The translations under genes were made by a program, and so were the position numbers. A DNA stretch of 64,000 bases from JACKBK01 sp963707275. GTDB taxonomy: Bacteria > Chloroflexota > Anaerolineae > JAAEKA01. Below, in pieces: positions 39,155 to 49,230 of the stretch. Positions within the stretch are counted from its first letter, which is position 1, and the number at the start of each line of letters is the position of its first letter. The DNA is taken from positions 248,001-312,000 of the forward strand of contig CAVPPH010000006.1 in the NCBI GenBank assembly GCA_963707275.1, read 5' to 3'. The notes beneath the pieces are model-generated. The model was not told the origin of the DNA, ran no database searches, and saw only the letters and a list, made by a program, of their open reading frames with translations.

Positions 39155-39717
39155 ATGGACACACAATGGCCCCGCTGGGAGGTCTTCAAGCAAGACCGGC
39201 CCGACAAACCGTACGAAGCTGTTGGCACGGTGCACGCGCCCGACGCCGAGGTGGCGCTGCTGAATGCGCGCGACGTGTTCGTGCGCCGGCCAGAATGCCA
39301 TAGCTTGTGGGTGACGCCGGAAGCGGCTGTTTTGCGGTTGACGGCCGAGGAACTGGCTGCGCAGCCAGCCTGGCTTGACGAGCAGCCGGGCGATGACGCA
39401 TGCAAGAGGAAACCTATCACCTCTTCTGCCGCCACAACTACCGGCGCTCTATGGTGGCCGTGACGTACGCCGGTCAGGTCGTTGCCGCTTCGCCCGCCGA
39501 CGCCATGCGTCAGGCCGTACAGCGCCATGGTGCGGACGACACCGTGATGTGGTGGCTGATCGCGGCAAGCGCGATCACTGCCAGCAACGATGACGATATC
39601 GCCAGCATGTTCGAGCCGGCCCTGGAGAAGACCTACCGCGACCAGAGTTCGTACCGCGGTCGCATTTTCGAAGGACGGCGGCGCGGCGGCACGGTCAAGG
39701 AGGTTCCCGGTTCGTGA
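39155..39717 (+). CDS. paaB: Phenylacetyl-CoA epoxidase subunit PaaB, two-domain form
   Basis: Reconstructed 187 residues. The first half is a normal PaaB (WPRWEVFKQDRPDKPYEAVG, ALLNARDVFVRRPECHSLWV). After a one-base loss near 39399 (GACGCATGC for GACGCCATGC) the second half continues YHLFCRHNYRRSMVAVTYAG, SPADAMRQAVQRHGADD, which looks like a second PaaB-like unit. Classical PaaB is about 95 residues. If the indel is real the product is two separate proteins, with a start at 39400. PaaB bridges PaaA-PaaC dimers. The stop overlaps the PaaC start. Confidence 0.8.
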
Positions 39718-40472
39718 ACGACGCAGTGCACGCCGCCCTGGCAGCCCGCCTGCTGGCATCCGCCGACGATGAACTGATCCTGGCGCAGCGCAACGCCGAA
39801 TGGACCGGCCACGCGCCGATTCTGGAAGAAGACATCGCGCTGGCAAACATCGCGCAGGACGAACTGGGCCACGCTACCATCTGGTACGGACTGGTGGAGA
39901 CGCTGACCGGTGAGAACCCTGACCGGCTGGCCTTCTTCCGCGGACCAGATCGAATTTCGCAGCGCGCAGTTGGTGGAGCAGCCACGGGGCGATTGGGCGT
40001 TCACAATGCTGCGCCAATACCTGTTCGATGCCTACGAACTGACGCTGCTGAGCCGGCTTGTTGCCAGCGCGTACCAGCCGGCAGCCGATGCAGCCGCAAG
40101 GATGCGCAACGAGGAAATCTACCACTACCGCCACAGCAGCGCCTGGGTGCGACGGCTTGGTCTCGGCACCGACGAGAGCCATCGTCGAATGCAACGTGCG
40201 CTGGACGAACTTTGGCCACTGACTGGACAATTGTTTTGTGCGCAGCCAGGCGATGACTTGGTGGTGACCGCGGGCTTCTGGCCCGATCTACGCTGAACTG
40301 GAGCGGTCCTGGTTGAGATCGTGGTCCGCCCTTTCTGGAGCAGGCAGAACTGGCCGCTGCCGGACGTGACCGCTGGGTCCGTGTGACCGCAGCAAACATT
40401 CGACGCATCTCAGTCACGCTGCTGGCGGACATGCAGATGGTGGCGCGGACGGAGCCGGAGGGGGTGTGGTAG
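39714..40472 (+). CDS. paaC: Phenylacetyl-CoA epoxidase structural subunit
   Basis: About 252 residues, ferritin-like subunit that stabilises PaaA but normally lacks a working iron site. Visible: LLASADDELILAQRNAEWTG, EDIALANIAQDELGHATIWY, GDWAFTMLRQYLFDAYELTL, NEEIYHYRHSSAWVRRLG. GTG start with AGGAGG 10 bases upstream overlaps the paaB stop. Indels lie near 39945 and 40290-40320. The last stretch, VTLLADMQMVARTEPEGVW, fits the family end. Confidence 0.88.
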
Positions 40473-41048
40473 TGAAGATCTCACCCTCACCCCCAGCCCC
40501 TCTCCCCGCGGGAGAGGGGCGTACAGTCTCACCCGTGTCGAGTCGTTCTTGGGGTGAGGGAGGCGTTCACCTCAACGACGACATCATCTGGTCCGCGCTG
40601 GCCGAAGTCATGGACCCCGAAATTCCCGTCCTGTCGCTGGTAGATCTGGGCGTCCTGCGCGAGGTAGTCATCACGGGCGACGAATGTCACCGTGACCATG
40701 ACGCCGACCTTCTCCGGCTGCCCGGCGCTGGTCGAGATGCAACGGCTGATCAAAGAGCGACTGCAAGCGCTGGGCGCGACCGAGGTAACGGTGAACATTG
40801 TGCTGGCCCCACCTTGGTCCAGCGACTGGATTAACGTTGAGGGGCGACGCAAGCTGAAGGCGTTCGGATTGGCGCCGCCGCCGATGCATGGCGGCGATGT
40901 GCAGATCATGCTGTTCGACACGGTCACCTGTCCGCGTTGCGACTCGGACGACGTGACGGTCCACAACACTTTCGGCTCTACGCTGTGCCGGGCCATCTAC
41001 TACTGCAACCGCTGCCAGGACGCCTTCGAGCAGTTCAAGGCGTTGTGA
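40472..41048 (+). CDS. paaD: Phenylacetate epoxidase assembly protein PaaD with repeat-derived N-terminus
   Basis: About 190 residues including an odd N-terminus. The core starts NDDIIWSALAEVMDPEIPVL (MIP18/SufT-like fold), then LAPPWSSDWINVEGRRKL, and a C-terminal zinc ribbon CPRCDSDD...CNRC. PaaD helps build Fe-S or di-iron centres. A GTG at 40472 overlaps the paaC stop and reads in frame through a palindromic repeat (40484-40560), giving SPSPPAPLPAGEG. No other start codon lies close upstream of the core. One indel lies near 40680. Confidence 0.83.
40484..40560 (+). repeat. Palindromic repeat (CCCTCACCCC...GGGGTGAGGG) in the paaD 5' end
   Basis: Ten-base inverted ends and an inner hairpin CCCCTCTCCC-GC-GGGAGAGGGG. 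Its usual translation SPSPPAPLPAGEG is familiar from intergenic repeats of many bacteria. Confidence 0.75.
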
Positions 41049-41049
41049 G

Positions 41050-41816
41050 ATGAACGTTGTGATCATCGGCGATACGCCGTTTCTTGAGGAGATAGCCGGC
41101 TTTGCAAGCGAGCCGATCACGGCGTGCGCGCCTTGCCGGTTGGCACGATCCTGGCGCGACTGGACGGATCTGGAATATGCCACCGACCTGCTCAACGCCG
41201 ACGTGGTGATCGAAGCGTGCCATCGCTCCAAAGCACACCCGGCGGCAGATAGTCTCATTCGTGGAGATCGTCTACCCGCCCGATACGTTGCTGCTGGTCT
41301 CGGCGTTGACGACCAGCACCACAGAGATAGCCTCGTGGACCAGCGCTCCGCAACGGGTGGTTGGCTACGGCTGTGCTGCCGCCGCTGGCCGAGACCGGCA
41401 TGGTCGAGCTGGCAGCCGGGCTGAACACGGGCGAAAACGCGATACAGCAGACCGCGGACTTCTGGCGCACAGTCGGCTACGAACCGGCGGTCGTCGCCGA
41501 CGGGCCGGGATTGGTGCGCGGCCGGCTGATCGCCTGCATCATCAACGAAGCAGCCGGCGCGCTCCAGGATAGTGTCGCCACGGCCGCGGACATCGACACC
41601 GCCATGCAACTCGGCACCAACTATCCGCACGGCCCGCTGGCCTGGGCCGATCACCTGGGGCTGGACGTGGTGCTGGGAATCATGACCGGCCTGTACGAGG
41701 AATGGGGTGAAGACCGCTATCGTCCCGCTCCGCTGCTGCGCCGCATGGTGCTGGCCGGCCAGCTGGGCAAGAAAACGCACCACGGCTTTTACCGCTGGCG
41801 TGCGGAAACAGAATGA
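41050..41816 (+). CDS. Short 3-hydroxyacyl-CoA dehydrogenase homologue with altered NAD loop
   Basis: About 255 residues. The C-terminal 3HCDH domain is clear: VRGRLIACIINEAAGALQD, TNYPHGPLAWADHLGLDVVL, PAPLLRRMVLAGQLGKKTHH, GFYRW. The N-terminal Rossmann region begins MNVVIIGDTPFLEEIAGFA and lacks the usual GxGxxG. It is also about 30 residues shorter than Hbd. Indels lie near 41265 and 41370. It sits in the paa cluster, so it probably acts on a ring-opened CoA intermediate or has lost cofactor binding. A canonical Hbd is encoded at 44871. Confidence 0.75.
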
Positions 41817-41886
41817 TGATAAGTTACAGGCTTCCCGCAGGTTTTCGAAACCTCCGGATGGCCTGGCCGCTCACAAGGAGACTACC

Positions 41887-42177
41887 ATGAAATTCGTCGC
41901 TCTCTATCGCCAGCCTGAGGATCCGGCAGCGTTCGATGCCGCCTATGCTGAGCATCTCAAGCTGGCCGACGCCGTGCCGCACACTACCGGCTACACCGTC
42001 ACCCGCTTCAACCGCTCGCTGGCCGGCGAGACGCTTTATCTGATGTTCGAGATGCACTTCGCCGACCGCGACGCCATGAAGGCCGCCATGAGCAGCCCGG
42101 AAATGGCCGTCCTCGGCCAGGACGCGCAACAGTTCGGCCCGCAGACCATCAGCATGGCGCTCGGCGCCGAGCAGTAG
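41887..42177 (+). CDS. EthD family protein
   Basis: 96 residues, intact, dimeric alpha-beta barrel type. EthD motif pattern: FVALYRQPEDPAAFDAAYAE, HLKLADAVPHTTGYTVTRF, MSSPEMAVLGQDAQQF. Ribosome site AAGGAGA before ATG. EthD-like proteins accompany oxidation and ring-modifying systems. The reaction is unknown. Confidence 0.85.
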   Translation: MKFVALYRQPEDPAAFDAAYAEHLKLADAVPHTTGYTVTRFNRSLAGETLYLMFEMHFADRDAMKAAMSSPEMAVLGQDAQQFGPQTISMALGAEQ

Positions 42178-42200
42178 ATAGCGAGACGCTGAGTCAGCTT

Positions 42201-42234
42201 GTTCGTAGTAGGCGCTTCAGCGCCTACTACGAAC
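42201..42234. repeat. GTAG-footed palindrome between ethD and paaG
   Basis: GTTCGTAGTAGGCGC, TTCA, exact reverse complement. REP-like. Could also act as a terminator, but no T-run follows. Confidence 0.75.
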
Positions 42235-42294
42235 AGGATTCAACTCTTGCAGCCCGGTCCCCAGGCCCCATTCCCTAGCCCCCACTCCCTAACA

Positions 42295-43081
42295 ATGACC
42301 TACGAAAACATACTCTACGACGTAACCGACGGCGTGGCAACGATCACGCTAAACCGGCCTGACAGCCTGAACGCCTTCACCACGCACATGATCGGCGAGA
42401 CAGCCGACGCGTTGAAACAGTGCAGCCGCGACACATCGGTGCGCTGCGTGGTAATCACTGGCGCAGGCCGCGGCTTCACCTCGGGCCAGGATCTGGCGGA
42501 GGTGCAAGGCCGCGGCGACGACTTCTCCATCGGCCCGCACCTGCGCGCCGGCTACCACCGGATCATCAAGGGCATTGTCGGGCTGGAGAAGCCGGTGATC
42601 GCGGCGGTCAATGGCGTGGCCGCCGGCGCAGGCGTCGGCGTCGTACTGGCCGCCGATATCCGCATCGCCACCGAGAAGGCCAGCCTGGTGCTGGCGTTCA
42701 GCAAGATCGGGCTGGTGCCCGACAGCGGGTTGAACTGGCTGTTGCCGCGCATGATCGGCCAGGCGCGCGCCTACCAGCTCGCGGTCACCGCCGAACGGCT
42801 GGGCGCGGAGCAGGCGCTGGCCTGGGGACTGTTCAACGAGGTCGTCCCGGCCGACCAGCTTGCAGCCCGCGTGGACGAATGGGCGCAGCGGCTGGCGACC
42901 GGACCCAGCGTCGCCTTCGGCCTCACCAAGCGCGCCATGAACCGCGCCTGGTCGCAGACCCTCGAGGAAGCGCTGGACTACGAGGCGTACCTGCAGGACA
43001 CCGCCACGTCGCAGCGAAGATAACAAGGAAGGCGTGGCCGCGTTCCTGGAAAAGCGCGCGCCGCAGTACGTGGGAAGGTAG
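42295..43081 (+). CDS. paaG: Enoyl-CoA hydratase/isomerase (PaaG-like)
   Basis: About 262 residues, crotonase fold. ITLNRPDSLNAFTTHMI, oxyanion-hole block GAGRGFTSGQDLAEVQG, VIAAVNGVAAGAGVGVVLAA, FSKIGLVPDSGLNWLLPRMI with Asp in the catalytic position, as in ring-1,2-epoxyphenylacetyl-CoA isomerase (PaaG) rather than a Glu-type hydratase. One indel near 43015 precedes the natural end EGVAAFLEKRAPQYVGR. No clear ribosome site: the gap holds CCCTAGCCCCCACTCCC repeat-like sequence. Confidence 0.85.
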
Positions 43082-43089
43082 GCGGCAGC

Positions 43090-44874
43090 ATGACTCCCGA
43101 CGACAAGTTAGCTGCGCTGCGGGCACTGATGAGCAGCCACGCAATCGACGTCTGGATCGTACCCAGCGCCGATCCCCACCAAAGCGAATACGTGGCCGAA
43201 TGCTGGCAGGCGCGCGCCTGGATGACCGGCTTCAGCGGCTCCGCGGGCACGCTGGTCGTCACGCACGATCGCGCCGGGCTGTGGACCGACTCGCGTTACC
43301 ATCTGCGAGCCGAGCAGGATCTTGCAGGTACATCGATCGAGCTGTTCAAGGATCGCTTGCCTGGCGTGCAATCCTACACGGAATGGCTGGCAGACGAACT
43401 GCCGCCCGGAACGACGGTTGGTTTTGACGGCAACGTGTTTTCAGTCAGCGATGTGGCGAGTCTCTCGCAGGCGTTAGCGGACAAGAAAGTCACGCTCAAC
43501 TTCGAACACGATCTGATCGGCGAGATCTGGCAGGACCGGCCAGGCCGGCCAGCCGGTCCGCTGTTCCTGCACGACATCCGCTTCAGCGGCGAGATCGCGC
43601 GCCAGCAAGCTGGCAAGGATCCGTGATCAGATGGCGCAGCAGGACGCTCAGGTTCTGGTGCTGGCCGCGCTGGATGACATCGCCTGGACGCTGAACATCC
43701 GTGGCAGCGACGTGACCTGCAACCCGGTCGCGGTCAGCTACGCGGTGATCACAGACAGCGACGCGCGCCTGTTCGTGGACGACGGGCAAGCTGCCGGCCG
43801 ATGTGAGCGCGAGCGTTGACCGCCGACGGCGTCACAGTGGCGCCCTACGAGGCCATCGAGGACTACCTGCAAGAGCTGCCGGCGGGCGCGACGGTTCTCA
43901 TCGACCCCGACAAGACAAGCTACAGGCTGGCGCAGTCGGTTGCAGCGGGCTGCGACGTCAAGCAACAGACCAGCTTCGCCGCGCACGCTGAAGGCGATCA
44001 AGAACGCCACCGAGCTTGGACGGCATCCGCCAGGCCCACGTACGCGACGGCATCGCTATGGTGAAGTGGCTGCGATGGCTGGAAACCGAGGTGGCAAGCG
44101 GTGTTCACACCGAGGTCACCGTGGCGGCGAAACTGGAACAGATCAGAAGCGAGGCGGAGCACTACCAGGGCCTCAGTTTTGGCATTATCGCCGGCTACGC
44201 TGCGAACGGGGCCATCGGCCACTACAAACCGGATACGGCAACGGCGGCGAGGCTCGAACCGCAGAGCGTGCTGGTCATCGATTTCTGGCTCGCAATACCT
44301 TGATGGCACAACCGATGTCACCCGCACCATCAGTCTGGGGCCGCCGACCCCGGACGAAAGACGAGCCTTCACCCGGGTGCTGCAAAGCCTCATCCGTTTG
44401 TCAACGGCACAGTTTCCGCAAGGTACAACCGGGACGCAGCTTGACGCGCTGGCGCGCGGGCCATTATGGCAGGAAGGTTGGGAATGCCGTCACGGAATCG
44501 GTCACGGCGTCGGCCACTTTCTCAACGTCCACGAAGGACCGCCACGCTTTAGCTCAACCGGAACGGCGCCCATCGAGCCGGGCATGGTGTTGACCATCGA
44601 GCCGGGCTTGTACTTCGAAGGCCGCTTTGGCATTCGCATCGAGAACATGGTCATCACGGAGCTCCGCAACACTACCGAATTTGGCGATTTCTACGGCTTC
44701 GAGGCAGTCACACTTTGTCCCATCGACCTGAACCTGGTGGATTTCACGCTCCTCAGCGGCGACGAGATCGCCTGGCTCAACAGCTATCATCAGTGCGTTT
44801 TCGACACCCTGGCGCCGCATCTCGCTCCCGAGGAACGTGAATGGCTACGCCGCGAGACCCGCAGAACAGCATGA
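43090..44874 (+). CDS. pepP: Xaa-Pro aminopeptidase (M24B)
   Basis: About 594 residues. N-terminal creatinase-like domains (WIVPSADPHQSEYVAECWQA, GFSGSAGTLVVT, GLWTDSRYHLRAEQDL). The C-terminal pita-bread domain has metal ligands: YLDGTTDVTRTISLG (Asp pair), GHGVGHFLNVHEGP (His), MVLTIEPGLYF (Glu), GIRIENMV. It cleaves N-terminal residues before proline. Frameshifts lie near 43620, 43795, 43985 and 44285. It is embedded in the aromatic cluster and overlaps the next gene by ATGA, although a link to aromatic catabolism is not obvious. Confidence 0.9.
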
Positions 44875-45756
44875 ACCGACCATATCCACCTTTCAAGACA
44901 GTTGCCGTCATCGGCAGCGGCACCATGGGCCGCGGCATTGCCCAGGCCGCTGCGCTGGCAGGCTATCAGGTCACGCTCTGTGACATCGCCAGCGACTTGC
45001 TTGTCGCAGCGCTGGAGCAGATCAGCGCGTCCATCGACGACGGCGTGCGGCGCGGCAAGACCGGCGAAGCGATCGCGGCCGCGGCGCACGCCGCGTTCAC
45101 GCTGACGACCTCGCTGGAGGAAGCCGCGCAGGCCGGGCTGGTCATCGAAGCAGCGCCGGAGAAGTTGGACCTCAAGCGTTCGATCTTTCGTCAGCTTGAC
45201 GCGGCCGCGCCGCTGGCGACGATCCTCGCCAGCAACACCTCCAGCCTCAGCATCAACGCGCTGGCCGGGGCCACGCAGCGGGGCGACCGCTTCCTGGGGC
45301 TGCATTTCTTCAACCCGGCGCACCTGATGAAGCTGGTCGAGGTGATCAGCGGCGACGACACCAGCGACGCGACCCTGGCGGCTGCCGAGGCGTTCGTGGC
45401 GTCTCTGGGCAAGACCACGTGTCCGCTGCAAGGACACACCGGCGTTCATCGTCAATCGCGTCGCGCGGCCTTTCTACGGCGAGGCCTTCCGGCTGCTGGG
45501 CGAGGACGCGGCCGACGTGACGACTATCGACCGGCTGGTGGAATCGTTGGGCTTCCGCATGGGTCCCTTCCGCCTCATCGACCTGATCGGCTGCGACGTC
45601 AACTTCGCCGTGACGCAGTCGGTCTACGACGCTTATTTCGGCGAGCCGCGCTACCGCCCGCATCCCATCCAGCAGCGGATGGTGGAGAGTGGACGGCTGG
45701 GGCGGAAGACGGGCGTTGGGTTCTACCGGTACGGAGAAGGGAAAGAAGGGCCATGA
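44871..45756 (+). CDS. paaH: 3-hydroxybutyryl/3-hydroxyadipyl-CoA dehydrogenase
   Basis: About 295 residues. NAD loop VAVIGSGTMGRGIAQAAALA, substrate-side ILASNTSSLSINALA, catalytic FLGLHFFNPAHLMKLVEVI (His) and the C-terminal FIVNRVARPFYGEAFRLL, PHPIQQRMVESGRLGRKTG. It oxidises the 3-hydroxy group in the beta-oxidation-like steps of phenylacetate breakdown. One indel lies near 45430 (extra G in CAAGGACAC). Its last residues GEGKEGP come from a purine-rich repeat. ATGA overlap with the peptidase gene. Confidence 0.9.
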
Positions 45757-45781
45757 GGGAAAGAAGGGAAACTAGGCAGAG
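45733..45781 (+). repeat. Purine-rich GGGAAAGAAGGG block at the end of paaH
   Basis: GGAGAAGGGAAAGAAGGG and GAGGGAAAGAAGGGAAAC in tandem. It encodes the last residues and the stop of paaH, followed by a stretch of CAGCTATCGG-type repeat up to the next gene. Confidence 0.6.
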
Positions 45782-45868
45782 GTCAAATGTCGAGCGGATC
45801 GGGTACAGCCACCAGCTATCGGACATCGGCTATCGAGCATTTCAACTATCGGCCATGCGAGGCAAGCA

Positions 45869-46644
45869 ATGACAGAACAAACGGTAATCGTCGAGACACG
45901 CGGGCGGGTCGGGGTGATGCGCATCAACCGGCCGCGGCAGATGAACGCGTTGAACAGCGAGGTAATCACGCAGATCTTGGCGGCGGTCGAGGCGTTCGAC
46001 GCTGACCCGGAGATCGGCGCGATGGTGCTGGCCGGCGACGCACGCGCTTTTGCGGCCGGCGCGGACATCAAGGAGATGGCCGGCATGGGCGTGGTCGAGC
46101 ACCTGCAAAGCGGTCGCATCGCCATGTGGCAGCGGGTACGCAGCGTCAAAAAGCCGATCATCGCGGCGGTGTCGGGCTTCTGCCTGGGCGGCGGCTGCGA
46201 GCTGGCCATGATGTGCGACATGATCGTGGCCTCGGAGACGGCGACCTTCGGCCAGCCGGAGATCAACCTGGGCATCATGCCCGGCGCGGGCGGCACGCAA
46301 CGGCTGACACGCGCGGTCGGCAAGGCGCTGGCCATGGAGATGGTGCTCGAACGCGCGCTTCATCAGCGCGCAGGAGGCGCTGGCCCACGGGCTGGTCAAC
46401 CGCGTCGTGCCGGTGGAGCACTTTCTGGACGAGGCGCTGACGCTGGCCGGCGAGATCGCCGGCGCGCGCGCCGCTGGCCGTCCAGCTTGCCAAGCAGGCG
46501 GTCAACCAGGCCTTCGAGACCTCGCTGACCGAGGGTCTGCTGGACGAGCGGCATCTGTTCTACATGCTCTTCGCCAGCCAGGATCAGCAGGAAGGCATGG
46601 CAGCGTTTGTCGAGAAGCGACCGGCGGAGTGGCAGGGCAGGTAA
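45869..46644 (+). CDS. paaF: Enoyl-CoA hydratase (PaaF/crotonase)
   Basis: About 258 residues. RINRPRQMNALNSEVITQIL, ARAFAAGADIKEMAGMGV (oxyanion and catalytic Glu region), SGFCLGGGCELAMMCDMIVA, FGQPEINLGIMPGAGGTQRL with the second catalytic Glu. Indels near 46355 (extra G) and 46470. Corrected end is SQDQQEGMAAFVEKRPAEWQGR. It hydrates the trans-2-enoyl-CoA made during aromatic ring-product oxidation. Confidence 0.9.
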
Positions 46645-46679
46645 TGGTTAGTGGTGAATTGGTGAGTGGTTAACGGTTA

Positions 46680-47968
46680 ATGACAGAACTGAGATCGTTC
46701 GTTGAGGTTGCGGCGGAGTTGCACTTCCCGTTGCAGAACCTGCCCTATGGCGTGTTCAGCACGGCCGACGAGCCGCGGGCGCGCTGCGGCAGTGCGCATC
46801 GGCGACTTCGTGCTGGATCTGGCGGCGCTGGAAGAGGCCGGGCTGCTGGCGACGCGCTATTTCGACCAGCCAACGCTGAACGCGTTCATGGCAGCCGGGC
46901 GCGAGGTGTGGACGGCGACGCGGCAGCGGTTGCAGTGGCTGCTGGCCGCGAAGACGCCCGATCTGCGCGACGACGCCCCATTGCTGGCCCGCGCGTTGCT
47001 TCCGGTTGACCGCGTAACGATGCACCTGCCCGCGCAGGTCGGCGATTACACCGATTTCTACTCGTCACGCTACCACGCCGAGAACGTCGGGCACATGTTT
47101 CGCGGCGCGGAGAACGCGCTGCCGCCCAACTGGCTGCACATGCCGCTGGCGTATCACGGCCGCGCCAGCTCGCTGGTGGTCAGCGGGACGCCGGTGCGCC
47201 GTCCCAGCGGCCAGACGCGGCCGGGCAACGCCGAAAGCGCCGCTGTTCGGCCCCAGCCGCGCGCTGGATTTCGAGCTGGAGATGGGATTCTTCGTCGGGC
47301 CCGGCAACGAACTGGGCGAGCCGATCACGGTGAGCCAGGCCTATCGCCACATCTTCGGCTTCGTGCTGGTCAACGACTGGAGCGCACGGGACATCCAGCG
47401 CTGGGAATATCAGCCGCTGGGGCCGTTTCTGGGCAAGAATTTCGCCACAACCGTGTCGCCGTGGGTGGTGACGCTGGACGCGCTGGAGCCGTTTATCTGC
47501 GACGGGCCGGCCCAGGATCCGCCGCCGCTGCCTTACCTGTCCAGCAAGAACCACTGGACGTACGACATTCATCTGGAGGCGCAGATTCAGAGTGCCGCGA
47601 TGGACACGCCGAGCTGCGGTCAGCCGCACTAACTTCCGCCACCTGTACTGGAACGTCTGCCAGCAACTGGCGCATCACACCGTCAACGGCTGCAACATGC
47701 GACCGGGCGATCTGCTGGCCTCAGGCACCATCAGCGGCCCGACGCCCGATTCGTATGGCTCGTTGCTGGAGCTGGCATGGAACGGCACCCAACCACTCGA
47801 CCTGCCAGACGGCACGCAGCGCACGTTTCTCCAAGACGGTGACACGGTGATCCTGACCGGCTGGTGTCAGGGCGATGGCTACCGCGTCGGCTTCGGTGAG
47901 GCACGCGGCACGGTGCAAGGAGCAGAAAGATTCCGGCGAGCCGACTGGAACGAACACTGCACGATTGA
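46680..47968 (+). CDS. fahA: Fumarylacetoacetase
   Basis: About 429 residues. It hydrolyses fumarylacetoacetate to fumarate and acetoacetate, the last step of tyrosine/homogentisate breakdown. N-terminal SH3-like part (NLPYGVFSTADEPR), catalytic YTDFYSSRYHAENVGHMFRG, WLHMPLAYHGRASSLVVSG, metal-site LDFELEMGFFVGPGNELGEP, FGFVLVNDWSARDIQRWEY, GCNMRPGDLLASGTISGP. Frameshifts near 46785, 47245 and 47615. The exact end is uncertain because another indel probably lies after GFGEARGTV. Confidence 0.9.
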
Positions 47969-47985
47969 CATATGGGAGAAAACCG

Positions 47986-49145
47986 ATGACGTATTATTAC
48001 CGGCTGGGAAAGATACCACACAAACGCCACACGCAGTTCCGCAAGGCCGACGGGATCGCTGCATCACGAGGAGGTGATGGGCATCCACGGCTTCGCGGGC
48101 ATCCAGTCGATTCTGTACCACCTGCACCCGCCGACGCGCGTGCAGCGCATGGAGGTGCTACGACGTGACCACGTCGAGTACGAGGAACAGGGACCGCTGC
48201 GTCACCGCCACTTGCGCACGGAAGGCGCGCCGGCCGGCGGCGATGCGGTGGAGGCGCGCGTTCCGGTGGCGGGCAACGGCGATGTGATGCTCTATGTGGC
48301 GCGGCCCGACCGGGCGATGAATTACTGGTACAAACACAGCGCAGGCGACGACGTGCTCTTCATCCACGACGGCACGGGCGTGCTGGAGAGCGCAGTTCGG
48401 CCTGCTGCGCTATCGCCCTGGCGACTACCTGGTGATCCCCACCGGCGTGCTGTGGCGGGTCATCCCTGACGCAGGTTCGCCGCAACGCCACTTCGTCATC
48501 GAAGCTATCGGCCACATCGAGCCACCCAAACGCTACCTCAACCGCTACGGCCAGTTTCTGGAGCATTCGCCCTACTGCGAACGCGACATCCGGCCGCCTG
48601 ACGAGTTGATCACCATCGACGAAGCTGGGGAGTTCGAGGTACGGGTCAAGGCACGCGGCCAGATCAATCGCTTCTTCTACGGCCACCACCCGCTGGATGT
48701 GGTCGGCTGGGACGGTCATCTCTGGCCCTACGCCTTCAACATCGAGGACTTCGAGCCGATCGTGGGGCGCATCCACCAGCCGCCGCCGGTGCACCAGACC
48801 TTCGACGGGCCGGGCTTCGTGGTCTGCTCCTTCGTGCCGCGGCTGTTCGATTTTCACCCGGAGGCGATTCCGGCGCCCTACAACCACTCCAACGTCGATT
48901 CCGACGAGGTGTTGTACTACGTCGAAGGCGATTTCATGTCGCGCAAGGGGATCGAGCGTGCCAGCATCACCGTGCATCCCAACGGGATTCCCCACGGCCC
49001 GCATCCCGGCACCTACGAGGGGTCGATCGGTAAGAAGGAGACGCGCGAGTTGGCCGTGATGGTTGACACCTTCCGCCCGCTCCAGATCACCGCCGCGGCG
49101 CAGGACATGGAGGACGAAGGGTATCCGTTGAGTTGGCTGGTGTAA
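47986..49145 (+). CDS. hmgA: Homogentisate 1,2-dioxygenase
   Basis: About 386 residues, cupin fold, Fe(II). It opens the ring of homogentisate. MTYYYRLGKIPHKRHTQFRK, IQSILYHLHPPTRVQRMEVL, and the iron-site region YNHSNVDSDEVLYYVEGDFM with VHPNGIPHGPHPG (His/Glu/His ligands). Frameshifts near 48055 and 48395. The cluster lacks the intervening maleylacetoacetate isomerase. Confidence 0.93.
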
Positions 49146-49230
49146 AACGCGCGGAGTTCGCATCCTCAGATGCGCCGCTGTGCTTCTGGACAAGCCGTCA
49201 AGCCAGGTATAAGTGAAACAGGATGACAAC

